Shown one piece after another: positions 41,686 to 48,781 of a stretch of 57,227 nt of DNA. This DNA comes from JBAZOB01 sp041648895 (GTDB lineage: Bacteria > Patescibacteriota > JAHJAL01): the NCBI GenBank assembly GCA_041648895.1, contig JBAZOB010000005.1, positions 1-57,227 on the forward strand, read 5' to 3'. The notes beneath the pieces were generated by a model, which made no database searches, was not told the DNA's origin, and worked only from the letters and a program-made list of their open reading frames with translations. Every line of letters begins with the position of its first letter. The first letter of the stretch is position 1. The translations under genes were made by a program, and so were the position numbers.

Positions 41686-41882
41686 ATTACGAATGACAAA
41701 TGACAATATTGTAGGGGCGGGTTTATAACCCGCCCTCGTGCATTTATGCACGAAATTCGAATTACCGCACGCATTATTGCGATCATCACCATTTACGGAT
41801 TTATGGATTGGCGCACGATCATGGGCGGGTTTAAAACCCGCCCCTACAATATTGTCATTTGTCGTTTGTCATTCGTAATTAT
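41686..41882. repeat. Palindromic intergenic element, GTAGGGGCGGG type, copy 1
   Basis: Core 41711-41847 starts GTAGGGGCGGGTTTATAACC and ends with the mirrored GGGTTTAAAACCCGCCCCTAC. Each end is itself a small hairpin (GGGCGGGTT/AACCCGCCC). Inside, CGTGCATTTATGCACG is a further hairpin. The outer arms AATTACGAATGACAAATGAC and GTCATTTGTCGTTTGTCATTC agree. Copy 2 is at 54144-54291. Confidence 0.88.
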
Positions 41883-42167
41883 CTATCGCATTTCTTCCAC
41901 TTCTTCCTTCCCCTCGGCCATTTCTTGCACTTGCTCAGCATCTCGCTCCAGCAACATGGCTTGAAATTCGCCTACGTGCTCCTTTTCCTCTTTGGCCACC
42001 GCCAAAAATACTTTTTTCATATGCTCATCCCGAGTCATAGCTACCATTTGCTCATATAAATTGATCGCGTCCAACTCGGCAATAATTGCTGCCCGTAATA
42101 GATTAACATCTAATTTTTCCTGATCAACCCGACTCAGATCAAAAGGGATTTGTGACAACATTGGCAA
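41883..42167 (-). CDS. Small ferritin-like di-iron protein
   Basis: Protein of 94 aa with two helices carrying EELDAINLYEQM-like (AIIAELDAINLYEQMVAM) and KVFLAVAKEEKEHVGEFQAMLLERD motifs. A Glu in the first helix and the E-x-x-H pair in the second match encapsulated ferritins and short rubrerythrin-like proteins, which dimerise to build a di-iron site that oxidises ferrous iron. No encapsulin shell gene is in the window. The C-terminal EMAEGKEEVEEMR tail is acidic. It stands alone between a palindromic element and a divergent membrane protein gene. Confidence 0.75.
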   Translation of the reverse strand: MPMLSQIPFDLSRVDQEKLDVNLLRAAIIAELDAINLYEQMVAMTRDEHMKKVFLAVAKEEKEHVGEFQAMLLERDAEQVQEMAEGKEEVEEMR

Positions 42168-42256
42168 TCCTCCATATTAATTAATACACATAATATATTA
42201 TACTAAAATTAGTATATATTTATCCTCATTTAATATCTTATCCATTAATTAAGCCT

Positions 42257-42892
42257 ATGAAAAAAAATTATATCTGGATCATTGTTGGCTGTTGTCTAAT
42301 TTTGTTACTGGTTACCATCGTTGGTGGAGTCGCCGCCTACTTTGTTATCTCCAATAGTAACAAAATTGATCAAACCCAAAACACCAATACCACCGAAACC
42401 AACTCTGATTTCAACTTCGATGATTTGACCGACACCAATACCGAAACCAATACCGAAACAAAAAATTCTTTAACCCAACAAGAACTGGAAGATGAATTGA
42501 TTGACTATCACAACGATATCTACCAAATGCGTAATGATGTCTATGACGCTCTTCTGGTCATCAACGATAACCTGATCGACGTCCAGTCGGCCGAACCGAT
42601 CAAACAAGCCATCGACCAAGCCAAACCAGTTATCAATGAATATGAAGAATACGTCAATGATCATCCCACCAACTCCGACGAAATGAACCGCCTGGAAAGC
42701 GATTATCTAAAATACGCCCTCCAAGTGCTGGACTACAGCCAAGATCTCTACGATAAATTCGACGATATTGACACCTATAACTCCATCATGGATAAATATA
42801 ACGAAGCTTTTGACAATCTTGATGTCACCGATCAAGCCATCAATGATTTTATGGATACTTTCTCCGAGCTCATCCCGGAAGAACAAAATTAA
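42257..42892 (+). CDS. Membrane-anchored extracellular helical protein, unknown function
   Basis: Protein of 211 aa. An N-terminal helix (YIWIIVGCCLILLLVTIVGGVAAYFVI) acts as an anchor or uncleaved signal, then a Thr/Asn/Glu-rich linker (about 35-75), then a helical domain of about 130 residues rich in Asp and Tyr (ELIDYHNDIYQMRNDVYDALLVINDNL onward). The DNA of the linker repeats the ACCGAAACCAATAC word. No family is recognised. It is one of the few plus-strand genes and has its own terminator, so it is a single-gene unit. Confidence 0.65.
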   Translation: MKKNYIWIIVGCCLILLLVTIVGGVAAYFVISNSNKIDQTQNTNTTETNSDFNFDDLTDTNTETNTETKNSLTQQELEDELIDYHNDIYQMRNDVYDALLVINDNLIDVQSAEPIKQAIDQAKPVINEYEEYVNDHPTNSDEMNRLESDYLKYALQVLDYSQDLYDKFDDIDTYNSIMDKYNEAFDNLDVTDQAINDFMDTFSELIPEEQN

Positions 42893-42908
42893 TCTTAGAT
42901 CAAATATT

Positions 42909-42946
42909 AAAACGCCGTCAAAATATATTGACGGCGTTTTTATTTT
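42909..42946 (+). terminator. Intrinsic terminator
   Basis: AAAACGCCGTCAA and TTGACGGCGTTTTTATTTT form a 10-bp GC-rich stem with a U-tract, 17 bases after the stop at 42892. Confidence 0.9.
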
Positions 42947-42963
42947 GAATTAAATGTGAATTA

Positions 42964-44595
42964 CTAATTAATCTCCTCCCGCCTCTCCCGCAAAAAATGC
43001 GTCCACTGCTCAATAAAAGCAATAAATACCAAAAACGGCATATCAACCAATATCGTGATCAATAAAGTTATTTCCAAACCAGACCAACGATCAACCAGCC
43101 ATTTACCCGCCCGCACCACCGGGAAGAAAAAGAAAATAGCCACTGTCTGCCAAATGGTTTCTTCATCACGATCAACATTCAACTCCCGTCCTCGCTCCCG
43201 AATTTTGATCCCCAAAAAACTGATCGTCGATAAGAATATCAAAAATATGCCAGTCGAAAAAATACTAAAATGTAACAATCGTAATGCATAGATCACCATT
43301 CCAAAAGTCAAAACATAGGTTAAAATATAGAGCAAAACTACAAAGAACTGAATTATTTTATTTTTAGGAGACACCACTTTTATCTCCCGCGCCTTACGTT
43401 CACTACCATCATATACAATCTTTTTTACCTCCTCGGTCACCCGCTGCAAATTCTCCGCTCCCGGTAGTCGAGCGGTAATCACCAGCAAAAACATTAATAA
43501 CGGCGGAAACATTAGATTGATCGCTAAGACACTATAATGGAATTGCTCAGTCACAAAAATATCGAATGGTATCTCGGTAATTAACGCCAAAAGCACTTTA
43601 GTGATAAAAATTGAAATAGTGCTGTATAATGCCGCCCGCCACATCACCCCTTTCAAATTATTCAATCTAATATTATAGAACTGGCTTATCAGTCCTTCCA
43701 AGGTCTGTGGGTTAGCTAATCGATGCTCCGCTAAAGACGGATCACTGGCCACAATATCACTCAAAATCAAAAACGGCGTGTCGTACTTTTCGCACACCCG
43801 CAAAAATTTAGTAGCCAAGGGATGATTCAATTCGCGATCCAAATCATTTTTTATGGTATAAATATTTTTAGTCATCTCGTCCAACTCTGGTGACGACATC
43901 TGCAAATTGGACCAATCCGGAAATTTTCTTGTCAGTAAATAATAAGTAATAGTCGATTTATCAATTTTAAACAAAGCTCTTTGGGTAGCAATATATATCT
44001 GCACATTCTTTTCTTCCTCACTCATCTTGCCCACCGTCCCCTCCTCACGCAACTTAATCACTTTAATCATTTCCCCCGTCATGAATTTCATCAACGTTTC
44101 TTCGCGCGCGGCCGGCGCCAACTTTTGTTCAATCTCATAACTGGCAATTTTGAGTAACCAACTTTGAAAATACACCTCATCCTGTTTTTGCGGATGCACT
44201 ACATTATTCAAAATATAAATATACTTATCCATTATCATCTGTACGGCCGCAATTTTGGTCTTCTCAATCGTATTATTGGCAAAATACCCACCCCGGATCA
44301 ACTCATGGATCATATCCTCCACCGCTCCCGGCTGGCCATATTCACCAAAAACAATCAATCTTTTCAGTGTTCTCTCAATCGCCCTTTTGCGCAACAAATG
44401 CTCTTCCCGCCAATCCACCACTCCTTTGATTTTCTCATAAATCGCCGACACCTTGGACGCCACTTCATCGGCCTGGATCACCTCACCATCAACCGGCTGC
44501 TTAGCCATTTTCTGCCACTCTCCATAGCGCCCGATCAACTTCAAAGTCGATGGCGATAACACCCCATTACTCATTGTCTGGATTATTCTTTCCAT
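42964..44595 (-). CDS. Large membrane protein with soluble N-terminal region, unknown function
   Basis: About 543 aa. A helical soluble part of about 320 residues (for example EVIQADEVASKVSAIYEKIKGVVDWREEHLLRKRAIERTLKRLI) precedes six or so membrane helices in the C-terminal half (WRAALYSTISIFITKVLLALI, LAINLMFPPLLMFLLVITAR, FFVVLLYILTYVLTFGMVIYAL, FLIFLSTISFLGIKI, TLLITILVDMPFLVFIAFI). It ends HFLRERREEIN. I do not recognise a family. I chose the ATG at 44595 over an in-frame TTG at 44622. An extended -10 box (TGCTATACT) ends 7 bases before this ATG, which points to a leaderless mRNA. Confidence 0.68.
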   Translation of the reverse strand: MERIIQTMSNGVLSPSTLKLIGRYGEWQKMAKQPVDGEVIQADEVASKVSAIYEKIKGVVDWREEHLLRKRAIERTLKRLIVFGEYGQPGAVEDMIHELIRGGYFANNTIEKTKIAAVQMIMDKYIYILNNVVHPQKQDEVYFQSWLLKIASYEIEQKLAPAAREETLMKFMTGEMIKVIKLREEGTVGKMSEEEKNVQIYIATQRALFKIDKSTITYYLLTRKFPDWSNLQMSSPELDEMTKNIYTIKNDLDRELNHPLATKFLRVCEKYDTPFLILSDIVASDPSLAEHRLANPQTLEGLISQFYNIRLNNLKGVMWRAALYSTISIFITKVLLALITEIPFDIFVTEQFHYSVLAINLMFPPLLMFLLVITARLPGAENLQRVTEEVKKIVYDGSERKAREIKVVSPKNKIIQFFVVLLYILTYVLTFGMVIYALRLLHFSIFSTGIFLIFLSTISFLGIKIRERGRELNVDRDEETIWQTVAIFFFFPVVRAGKWLVDRWSGLEITLLITILVDMPFLVFIAFIEQWTHFLRERREEIN

Positions 44596-44602
44596 AGTTC
44601 CC

Positions 44603-44611
44603 AGTATAGCA
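44603..44611 (-). promoter_or_regulatory. Extended -10 box, leaderless start
   Basis: Minus strand TGCTATACT, 7 bases before the ATG at 44595. It lies inside the longer reading frame that would start at TTG 44622, so it also argues against that start. Confidence 0.45.
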
Positions 44612-44651
44612 GGAGAAAGCAAGGAGCGATAATGGAATTAAAAATAGACAC

Positions 44652-44678
44652 AAAAAAAGCTGGCGTAATACACCAGCC
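44652..44678 (-). terminator. Intrinsic terminator of the receiver/zinc-finger operon
   Basis: Minus strand GGCTGGTG-TATTA-CGCCAGC followed by seven T, 19 bases after the stop at 44697. Confidence 0.8.
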
Positions 44679-44696
44679 TTAATCTATTATTTCTTA

Positions 44697-45167
44697 TTAT
44701 TTGAATTTTTCCAAACTCTTGCCACAATACGGGCAAAAGTTTTCCACGATAGGTTCCCCATCTTTTAAAAAATCTTGAACCCAGCTGTCCATGTGATCAC
44801 TGTCGCAACCTTTTTTTGTCTGTTCCCTCTCCTCTTCTAACATTTCTTCTTCATCAAAGAAAGGGCTTGGGAAAGAACACGAACTGCAATATTTATATGC
44901 CGGGTCAAGACCATCCCCACACTTTACACATTTTTTAGCCGTGTCCCGGACTTCATCCACAAACCAACGAAGAATACGCTTATCATCAGAAGACATATTC
45001 TCGTCATACCCCCGCTTGGAATTATATATTTTGAAATAATAATCCCGGCAATCCTTACAGTTTTTCATGTGATCCCTAACCCCTTCCAGATCCTTCCCAA
45101 TTTCTGCCTCCTCAAGGTCAGCTAGCACAAGATCAACTATTGCCTGTTGTCTCTTCTCGCAACTCAT
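44697..45167 (-). CDS. Zinc-finger protein, third gene of receiver operon
   Basis: Protein of 156 aa with three cysteine clusters. HMKNCKDCRDYYFKIY near 33-48 resembles the H-x3-C-x2-C of anti-sigma zinc fingers. CVKCGDGLDPAYKYCSSC near 79-96 is a four-Cys ribbon. The C-terminal FCPYCGKSLEKF carries another CxxC. No membrane helix. A strong GGAGGTGA precedes the ATG, and the gene overlaps the stop of the preceding receiver gene by 4 bases. Together with its partners it may be a cytoplasmic regulator. DNA-, protein- or RNA-binding cannot be decided. Confidence 0.68.
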   Translation of the reverse strand: MSCEKRQQAIVDLVLADLEEAEIGKDLEGVRDHMKNCKDCRDYYFKIYNSKRGYDENMSSDDKRILRWFVDEVRDTAKKCVKCGDGLDPAYKYCSSCSFPSPFFDEEEMLEEEREQTKKGCDSDHMDSWVQDFLKDGEPIVENFCPYCGKSLEKFK

Positions 45168-45610
45168 CTTTTTTCACCTCCTTCATAATCTATTTTCTGG
45201 ATCAGTAAATCCACCGCCCGGCCCCAGTCTTTATCTGTTACAAGATCAGCCCCCATGTGCTGAGCTAGTTTGTACCAGAAGTTATTCTCCGGGTGACTAT
45301 GGCAATCCGTGCAAACCACGCACGGAATTTCTCTTTTCTGGCACTCCATCACTATTTCTAGCCCTACTGGCTCCTTAGTGAGGTACATATCAGTCAAGAC
45401 TCCGTCATAAGTCACACCCGGTAAATCCATTAAATCAATGGCCGCCTCCACATTTGGAACAGCACCAATAAAACCAGGGTAAGCAGCCCCCGCGATATGT
45501 TTTCTCCCTTCTACAGCCTTAACAGCCTTTTCTGCCTCTCCAGACTTGTCCTCCACTATTAGAAAAACATAAATGCCAAACCTACTTGATCTTGATCTCT
45601 TCCTATCCAT
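45164..45610 (-). CDS. Receiver-like protein, second gene of operon
   Basis: About 148 aa. GIYVFLIVEDKSGEAEKAVKAVEG, YDGVLTDMYLTKEPVGLEIVMECQKREIPCVVCTDCHSH and MGADLVTDKDWGRAVDLLIQKI follow the order of a CheY-like fold: acidic pocket, central Asp in TDMYL, Thr in VCTD and a late Lys in TDKDW. The first acidic pair is ED. Proteins of this form recur in Patescibacteria without a histidine kinase. There is no output domain. The ATG at 45610 has AGGAGGTGA at ideal distance and overlaps the upstream gene's end by 8 bases. Confidence 0.7.
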   Translation of the reverse strand: MDRKRSRSSRFGIYVFLIVEDKSGEAEKAVKAVEGRKHIAGAAYPGFIGAVPNVEAAIDLMDLPGVTYDGVLTDMYLTKEPVGLEIVMECQKREIPCVVCTDCHSHPENNFWYKLAQHMGADLVTDKDWGRAVDLLIQKIDYEGGEKR

Positions 45611-46391
45611 GTAATTCACCTCCTCGCAAACAAGCATCGAAATACATATACCAGTCGTTGAAACAGTTTATTCCGCTCATTCCCCATTTAAACCCCATAA
45701 TCACTTCGGGGTCATATTCCTTATTGGTTAACAAATTAAAAAACCTATCCAGTACACCAGAAGAATATAAACAGTGCAACGAAACACCATTGTGCATCAC
45801 TTTTTCAAGACCTTTGTACTGGCTAAGTATTTTTCTCATACTTGCCAACCTCCCATGATAGTCCTTGTCCTCTTGGTACAAAGAGCACATGAATTCGTGC
45901 AATTTATCGCCCCGACCCTTCTTATGCAATTCCGACATAGCTTGCAGATCAATATCTATGTCGACAAAGGTATTCATTAACTGGCCCCGGACTTCAGCAG
46001 GTAAGCACACAATCAAATTTTTCAACTCGGGAAAAAGAAACTGTGTGATCACTGACGATTGCAAATCTAAATCCACCTTTGATATTGCTGCATCAGCACC
46101 TTTCTTTTTTCCTTCTTTATTCAGATCGGAAGATCCAGAAATCATTACCACAGGAACATTGGATATTTTCTTTATTTTCTTTACAACACCTGGCCCCTGT
46201 AACCTGCTACCAATAAACTGGCCATCCATCAGTATTAGTGAATACTGTCCAAGAAAATCTTTGTTAATCACCTCACCAGGCAATTTAACAAAATCAACAA
46301 CTACCCCCATTTTCTTCCCTTCAAGAAACAGACTCTCCCCGTCTTTAGATTTCCGAGTCAAACGATCATCAACTACCAATATCTTTTTCAT
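45603..46391 (-). CDS. Receiver-domain protein with helical C-terminal domain
   Basis: About 262 aa. The receiver domain is convincing: D8 and D9 in KKILVVDDR, the phospho-acceptor position D56 in LILMDGQF, S85 in VVMISGSS and K105 in DAAISKVD. After residue 115 comes a helical domain of about 145 residues (LPAEVRGQLMNTFVDIDIDLQAMSELHKKG, YHGRLASMRKILSQYKGLEKVMHNG, FKWGMSGINCFNDWYMYFDACL) of no family I know. It is the lead gene of a three-gene operon with a clear promoter and AGGAGAG before the ATG at 46391. No kinase is adjacent, so the signal may come from elsewhere or the domain may work without phosphate. Confidence 0.75.
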   Translation of the reverse strand: MKKILVVDDRLTRKSKDGESLFLEGKKMGVVVDFVKLPGEVINKDFLGQYSLILMDGQFIGSRLQGPGVVKKIKKISNVPVVMISGSSDLNKEGKKKGADAAISKVDLDLQSSVITQFLFPELKNLIVCLPAEVRGQLMNTFVDIDIDLQAMSELHKKGRGDKLHEFMCSLYQEDKDYHGRLASMRKILSQYKGLEKVMHNGVSLHCLYSSGVLDRFFNLLTNKEYDPEVIMGFKWGMSGINCFNDWYMYFDACLRGGELHG

Positions 46392-46474
46392 TATATTCTC
46401 TCCTTTCAAATTTTTAATTTACCCCGAATTAACCAAATCCACCTCCCTTTTCTTGATTAAATTCGACAATCCCC

Positions 46475-46503
46475 ATTATACAGCCAAATCCCCCATCAAA
46501 CAA
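46475..46503 (-). promoter_or_regulatory. Promoter of the receiver operon
   Basis: TTGTTT (46503-46498), 17-bp spacer, TATAAT (46480-46475), about 75-80 bases upstream of the first ATG. Confidence 0.65.
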
Positions 46504-46508
46504 CACAA

Positions 46509-46529
46509 AACACGCTATGCAAGCGTGTT
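46509..46529 (-). terminator. Intrinsic terminator of the methyltransferase gene
   Basis: AACACGC-TTGCATA-GCGTGTT followed by a T-rich tail on the minus strand. The T-rich tail merges with the -35 box of the receiver promoter. Confidence 0.65.
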
Positions 46530-46556
46530 TATATAAATATTAATACAAAAAAATAT

Positions 46557-47312
46557 TTATTTTCGAAAAAATAATGCTCCTCCACCAATCAACTCAACTT
46601 TTATTCTATCCCTTAAAAACCTGGGGAATGACTCAAGCAGATACTGTCCACTCAACTCCTCTCTCATTTTATCAAATTCAATATTCTCAACCATCTTGAA
46701 ACCAAGTTTCTTGGCAACTTCACTCAACATCCCAGGAGTATTAATCTCATCATCGTCCGGACCAAAAAACTTCACCAGACCATCCATCTTGGCCACCGAA
46801 TAACCATAGTTATTTATTAACACAAACTTGTCGGGCTGCAGAATCCGATATGCCTCTTTCAATATCTTCTCGCATTCATTGATACTAATAAAAATCTCCT
46901 TACCATAATCACCCTTATAAGAAGAATTAAGCAAATTCATCATAATTACCCCTCCATCTATCGACTCATCTTTAAAAGGCAATTTAAAAGAATCAGCCAA
47001 AATTGGACTCCTGCCAATTTCTCTCTGATATTCCATTGGATCAACCGCCACATCTACCGGAACCAATTTCGCCCCTTTAGACTCAATCACCTCATGCAAC
47101 TGGGAAACCAATGGCCCATTATTTTCATTTGGCAAAACTGGATAGCCAGCCCCTAAATCGATTACATTTTTACCTTCTAAATCGAAATTTTTAAAAACTT
47201 CTTGATATTTTTCCTGCCCAACAAAATCAAAATACTGTCTTGGCGCCAATTCAATGCTCTTTCCAAAACCCTCCCAATATTTTCGACCACCTTGCGCAAA
47301 ATTTTCTCTCAT
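46557..47312 (-). CDS. Class I SAM-dependent methyltransferase-like protein
   Basis: Protein of 251 aa. Motif I is NVIDLGAGYPVLPNEN (residues about 50-65). An acidic residue ends strand 2 in LVPVDVAVDP. DGGVIMMNLLNSS is in the place of motif IV, followed by EAYRILQPDKFVLINNYGY. LGFKMVENIEF and a short C-terminal strand ALFFRK close the fold. The gap between G-x-G and the acidic residue is longer than usual. The substrate is unknown. The N-terminal GRKYWEGFGKSIELAPRQYF has no known match. It is followed by a terminator shared in sequence with two other units nearby. Confidence 0.78.
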   Translation of the reverse strand: MRENFAQGGRKYWEGFGKSIELAPRQYFDFVGQEKYQEVFKNFDLEGKNVIDLGAGYPVLPNENNGPLVSQLHEVIESKGAKLVPVDVAVDPMEYQREIGRSPILADSFKLPFKDESIDGGVIMMNLLNSSYKGDYGKEIFISINECEKILKEAYRILQPDKFVLINNYGYSVAKMDGLVKFFGPDDDEINTPGMLSEVAKKLGFKMVENIEFDKMREELSGQYLLESFPRFLRDRIKVELIGGGALFFRK

Positions 47313-47373
47313 ATATTGTCAATTCAAAATAAATTAAATATTTCTATGGCCATTATAAAACAAAAATAATAAA

Positions 47374-47394
47374 AACACGCTATTAAAGCGTGTT
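47374..47394 (-). terminator. Intrinsic terminator of the PLDc_N gene
   Basis: AACACGC-TTTAATA-GCGTGTT with TTTTATTATTTTTG behind it on the minus strand. Stem sequence is the same as at 46509-46529. Confidence 0.75.
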
Positions 47395-47425
47395 ATGGCC
47401 CAAATTATCACCGACATCGCCGCCA

Positions 47426-47737
47426 TTATTGCCGCTTTTTTCCCAACTTGCGACCCATAAAATAATAGATCAACGCCCCCACCCAATGTGTCAACACCAC
47501 CACTAGCAACCAGACAACCTGATCATCTTTGTTTTTGAAATCTCGCTGCGCCAGATCAACCAACATTATTACCCAAAAAATCGTCCCGCCAACAGCAATA
47601 GCGAAAATTAACAGATACATACCCAGCCAGATAATCCAAAACAATAAAAATGGCAAAAAAACCAGCCAGACCAACGGACCAGGATCAGAACTACTACTTG
47701 CCTGCGCCAACTCTACCAAACTTAATATTGTAAACAT
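47426..47737 (-). CDS. PLDc_N-domain membrane protein
   Basis: Protein of 103 aa. Two or three membrane helices (LVWLVFLPFLLFWIIWLGMYLLIF, IFWVIMLVDLA, VVWLLVVVLTHWVGALIYYFMG). The stretch IMLVDLAQRDFKNKDDQVVWLL...WVGALIYYFMGRK matches the short N-terminal domain of cardiolipin-synthase/phospholipase D proteins (PLDc_N), which often stands alone. It has no HKD catalytic motif, so it is not itself a phospholipase. AAGGAGA precedes the ATG. Its role is unknown. Confidence 0.8.
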   Translation of the reverse strand: MFTILSLVELAQASSSSDPGPLVWLVFLPFLLFWIIWLGMYLLIFAIAVGGTIFWVIMLVDLAQRDFKNKDDQVVWLLVVVLTHWVGALIYYFMGRKLGKKRQ

Positions 47738-47791
47738 GATTTTCTCCTTAGCTATATTCTAGCAAACATTATCATTACTTTCGTCTATTCT

Positions 47792-47850
47792 TTCGACAAT
47801 CACCTAAAATAGACATCAAACAATACAAAACACACTATTCAAATGTGCTT
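47792..47850 (-). repeat. Second copy of a terminator-spacer cassette
   Basis: 47814-47850 matches 46494-46530 in 31 of 37 positions (CATCAAACAA-ACAAAACAC...), including the hairpin. TTCGACAATC at the far side also recurs. This copy ends the GIY-YIG gene and precedes the PLDc_N gene. The other copy ends the methyltransferase gene and precedes the receiver operon. Confidence 0.65.
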
Positions 47851-47872
47851 TCTGTCAATAAGGTTACAATTT

Positions 47873-48115
47873 TTATCTTTTCATAAAACGCTTTCTCATA
47901 AAAGCCCTACCCGAGGCCGATTTAAGATATTTTTCAAATTTAAAAGCAGTATATATACTATTAAAAGCGAAATAAGCCACCAATTTTATTGGTAATCTTT
48001 TTCGAGTAGCTAACACCTGAGCACTACTATGTCTTCTAATCCTTTCTCGTAAATCCTTAGTGCAGCCTACATATGGCTTGCTATCAAAACACATCAATAT
48101 ATATACGTATTGCAT
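47873..48115 (-). CDS. GIY-YIG nuclease-family protein (1)
   Basis: About 80 aa. MQYVYILMCFDSKPYVGCTKDLRERIRRHSS holds the GIY-YIG pair as YVYIL and YVGCT, with the Arg of LRERI and a His. AFKFEKYLKSASGRAFMRKRF holds the Glu in FEKYLK. This is the minimal URI/YhbQ-like type, common in multiple copies in Patescibacteria, with no DNA-binding extension. The start is set at the ATG before QYVYIL (48115). The longer frame from 48136 adds residues not seen in the family. It lies downstream of tRNA-Ser on the same strand. Confidence 0.83.
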   Translation of the reverse strand: MQYVYILMCFDSKPYVGCTKDLRERIRRHSSAQVLATRKRLPIKLVAYFAFNSIYTAFKFEKYLKSASGRAFMRKRFMKR

Positions 48116-48229
48116 AGCTATCCCAACTAGAAACAATATTATTTTTTAGCATAACAACTTATATATTAATTTCAGATCAAAATCATATTATTCGCATATG
48201 AAAACACCCCGAAAGTTAAATAAGATCAC

Positions 48230-48250
48230 AAAAAAACGGACTTTGTCCGT
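48230..48250 (-). terminator. Intrinsic terminator downstream of tRNA-Ser
   Basis: Minus strand ACGGAC-AAA-GTCCGT followed by seven T. Confidence 0.85.
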
Positions 48251-48312
48251 CGTAGCCCGCCCCCGAATATCGAAATTTACGCCAACTAAATTACCAAAAT
48301 ATAATAACGGAA

Positions 48313-48343
48313 GCCCGCCGTCGCTCTTCGAGCTATGGCGGGC
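48313..48343. repeat. REP-like GC hairpin next to tRNA-Ser
   Basis: GCCCGCC and GGCGGGC frame an inner CTC-TTCGAG-type loop (GCTCTTCGAGC). It lies 5 bases past the tRNA-Ser 3' end. Its CCCGCC/GGCGGG stem recurs in the 30-nt insertion at 48714-48743. Confidence 0.7.
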
Positions 48344-48348
48344 GAAGA

Positions 48349-48440
48349 CGGAGGGTGGAGGATTTGAACCTCCGCTAAGGATTAACTCCCTAGTACGGCT
48401 TAGCAAGCCGCTGCCTTCAACCGGACTCGGCCAACCCTCC
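48349..48440 (-). tRNA. tRNA-Ser(GCT)
   Basis: Acceptor GGAGGGT/ACCCTCC, D-arm GGCCGAG..GGTTGAAGGC, anticodon stem CGGC/GCCG with loop TTGCTAA (anticodon GCT), long variable arm TACTAGGGAGTTAATCCTTAG, T-arm GGAGG-TTCAAAT-CCTCC, discriminator G, 92 nt. Its first 24 bases also encode the C-terminus and stop of the GIY-YIG ORF that ends at 48417. Confidence 0.96.
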
Positions 48441-48686
48441 AAAAAAATTCTTTAGAAGATATTTCATTCGCTCCCTCCCTTTACCGGTTTTTAAAAACTT
48501 TTCTTCTGCACATGCATCTAGCTTGTTCAAAAAAGCCTGATAATAAACAAGTTTCCAGGGTGCACCTGCAGAAGAAAACTTTGACTCTTTTCTATTATGT
48601 TCCAAAATACGATTCCTCAAATCCCGAGTAAAACCAATATATTTCTTTTTTAAACTAATACTATACAAAATATAAACATAATACAT
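48417..48686 (-). CDS. GIY-YIG nuclease-family protein (2), ending inside tRNA-Ser
   Basis: About 89 aa. MYYVYILYSISLKKKYIGFTRDLRNRILEHN has the GIY-YIG pair as YVYIL and YIGFT, the catalytic Arg (R26 or R29 region) and a conserved HN. Then APWKLVYYQAFLNKLDACAEEKFLKTGKGRERMKYLL carries the conserved Glu of the EEKFLK helix, so the enzyme looks intact. The final FGGLAESG and TGA are read from the acceptor and D-arm of tRNA-Ser. I chose the ATG before YYVYIL. It lies between a displaced tRNA-Ser 5' fragment and the intact tRNA, read in the same direction. Confidence 0.87.
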   Translation of the reverse strand: MYYVYILYSISLKKKYIGFTRDLRNRILEHNRKESKFSSAGAPWKLVYYQAFLNKLDACAEEKFLKTGKGRERMKYLLKNFFGGLAESG

Positions 48687-48704
48687 AACAAAAAATAGTA
48701 TTAA

Positions 48705-48766
48705 GCTGCCTTCCCCGCCCAAGGCGGGTGCGCCTAGGGCGCAAACCGGACTCGGCCAACCCTCCA
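48705..48766 (-). mobile_element. Displaced tRNA-Ser 5' fragment with 30-nt double palindrome
   Basis: Positions 48744-48766 are identical over 23 bp to the tRNA-Ser 5' end (48419-48441). The next nine bases of the tRNA (48410-48418) reappear at 48705-48713. Between the two parts lies a 30-nt insertion (48714-48743) made of two 15-nt hairpins, CCCGCCCAAGGCGGG and TGCGCCTAGGGCGCA. The segment therefore is a copy of tRNA nucleotides 1 to about 31, interrupted at the D-loop side. Confidence 0.88.
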
Positions 48767-48781
48767 GGTTACAATATAATA

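Noticed and set aside
48198..48455. 85-codon plus-strand frame across tRNA-Ser
   Set aside because: It runs through the terminator, the hairpin and the whole tRNA in antisense, and its protein has no motif.
48441..48766. Group I intron in tRNA-Ser with a GIY-YIG homing enzyme
   Set aside because: The downstream tRNA is complete and the upstream piece is a duplicate, so no exon is split. No intron core fits in the 300 bp.
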